5,790 bases of DNA from Bacteroidota bacterium. GTDB taxonomy: Bacteria > Bacteroidota > Bacteroidia > Bacteroidales > JAADJA01. This document shows positions 5,092 through 5,790 of the stretch, piece by piece; positions within the stretch are counted from its first letter, which is position 1, and every line of letters starts with the position of its first letter. A model generated the notes under the pieces. That model was not told where the DNA came from. It did no database searches and saw only the letters and a list, made by a program, of their open reading frames with translations. A program made the position numbers and the translations under genes. Location: assembly GCA_024278155.1 (NCBI GenBank), contig JAJRTT010000027.1, positions 1-5,790 on the forward strand, in the 5' to 3' direction.

Positions 5092-5790
5092 TTATTGTTT
5101 TACCTTATCAATTTTAACGACCCAGGCATATTTGCAAGGTGGTCGTTTCCTGAATTGCTCCGGGATTTCTACCATAAAACCTTTGCCGACTTTTTCCCAT
5201 TTCAGTTTATGGTCAATACCAAGCAATGTCAAATTTGCATCTTTGGCCGGGGAAATGGAGGACAACCAAATCCTGGCCGGCATTTCCAGTTCATCTTCTT
5301 CGGCGAGATAGATTGCATAAACGTTATTTCCTTTTCTAGTGAGGCAAACCTTGCCTTCTTTATATGGGGCGATTGCACGAGTGCCGTAAATGGCTTCGCT
5401 GTTTACCTCCATCCAGTCGCCGATTTCCTCCAATAGTTTATAAGCTCCATCATGCCATTTTCCATTGGGGCCGGGTGCTATATTATAGAGCAGGTTTCCC
5501 CCTTTGGCCACAATGTCCACTAAAAGGTGAACCGCCTTCCTTCCGCCCATATAGGTTGCATTGGGAACCCATGACCATCCTCCACCGGCAATGATGCATG
5601 ATTCCCAGGGATAGGGCAAAGCTTTTTCAGGAACACGGTTTTCGGGGGTGAGGTAATTTTGGTTTTTGCCATAAACAGCCCGGTCAACCACAATAAGTCC
5701 GGGTTGTTTTTCTCGGGCGTTCTTAACCAATTCATCCATAAGGATATCCTGATTTACAATGGTGCTTTTAAAAAAACCGGATTTTGTATC
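5092..5790 (-). CDS. GH29 alpha-L-fucosidase, C-terminal part, 5' end cut by window edge
   Basis: The enzyme removes terminal alpha-L-fucose from glycans, usually in the periplasm or outside the cell in Bacteroidota. The frame stays open to the window edge, so the 232 visible residues are only the 3' portion, and the ATG at 5739 is internal. Residue numbers here count from the edge. Visible GH29 features are KQPGLIVVDR (late barrel strand), PWESC (WES at 62-64), GGWSW, and the hallmark VDIVAKGGNLLYNIAPGPNG (GGNLLYNI at 97-104), followed by the helix LLEEIGDWMEVNSEAIYGTR that closes the (beta/alpha)-barrel. From about 140 on comes a beta-rich C-terminal sandwich (VYAIYLAEED, IWLSSI, KYAWVVKI). 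The catalytic nucleophile Asp lies upstream and cannot be checked, nor can the signal peptide. Family members are usually about 450-600 residues. No polysaccharide-utilisation SusC/SusD genes are in view. Confidence 0.9.
   Translation of the reverse strand, partial: DTKSGFFKSTIVNQDILMDELVKNAREKQPGLIVVDRAVYGKNQNYLTPENRVPEKALPYPWESCIIAGGGWSWVPNATYMGGRKAVHLLVDIVAKGGNLLYNIAPGPNGKWHDGAYKLLEEIGDWMEVNSEAIYGTRAIAPYKEGKVCLTRKGNNVYAIYLAEEDELEMPARIWLSSISPAKDANLTLLGIDHKLKWEKVGKGFMVEIPEQFRKRPPCKYAWVVKIDKVKQ

Noticed and set aside
5737..5739. ATG as the true start of the fucosidase
   Set aside because: The frame is open upstream to the window edge, and a start here would remove the catalytic barrel of GH29.

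Overview
The window looks like chromosomal DNA of a member of the Bacteroidota (Bacteroidetes). The start codons have no convincing Shine-Dalgarno sequence. Two sites match the Bacteroidota promoter -7 box TAnnTTFG-type consensus TAnnTTTG. The protein set (GluRS, FolB, threonine aldolase, M64 peptidase, GH29 fucosidase) fits this phylum, and an intergenic repeat resembles one I recall from Bacteroidota genomes. A Marinilabiliales/Prolixibacteraceae-like source is a guess only.

Left part, + strand (1-1183): the 3' end of gltX (glutamyl-tRNA synthetase), folB (dihydroneopterin aldolase, folate pathway), then tRNA-Cys(GCA) with its own promoter and a strong intrinsic terminator. Middle (about 1184-1619): a non-coding, hairpin-dense block. 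It holds a three-way-junction-like inverted repeat, two 44-bp direct repeats that each fold into the same hairpin, and a central multi-hairpin repeat. It lies where + and - strand genes converge and runs to within 4 bp of the threonine aldolase stop codon.

Right part, - strand (1620-5790, transcribed right to left): the 3' portion of a GH29 alpha-L-fucosidase gene cut by the window edge, a conserved two-helix membrane protein of unknown function, a secreted M64-family metallopeptidase with its own likely promoter, and ltaE (low-specificity L-threonine aldolase). Gaps are 71-225 bp, so this is not a tightly packed operon. M64-ltaE is the most plausible co-transcribed pair.

Most genes are ordinary housekeeping or catabolic genes. 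I see no defence system, CRISPR array, transposase or phage gene. The part most worth a second look is the structured repeat block at 1280-1615. It could be a dispersed mobile or structural element, a non-coding RNA, or a 3'-end structure for the converging transcripts; the sequence alone does not decide between these.
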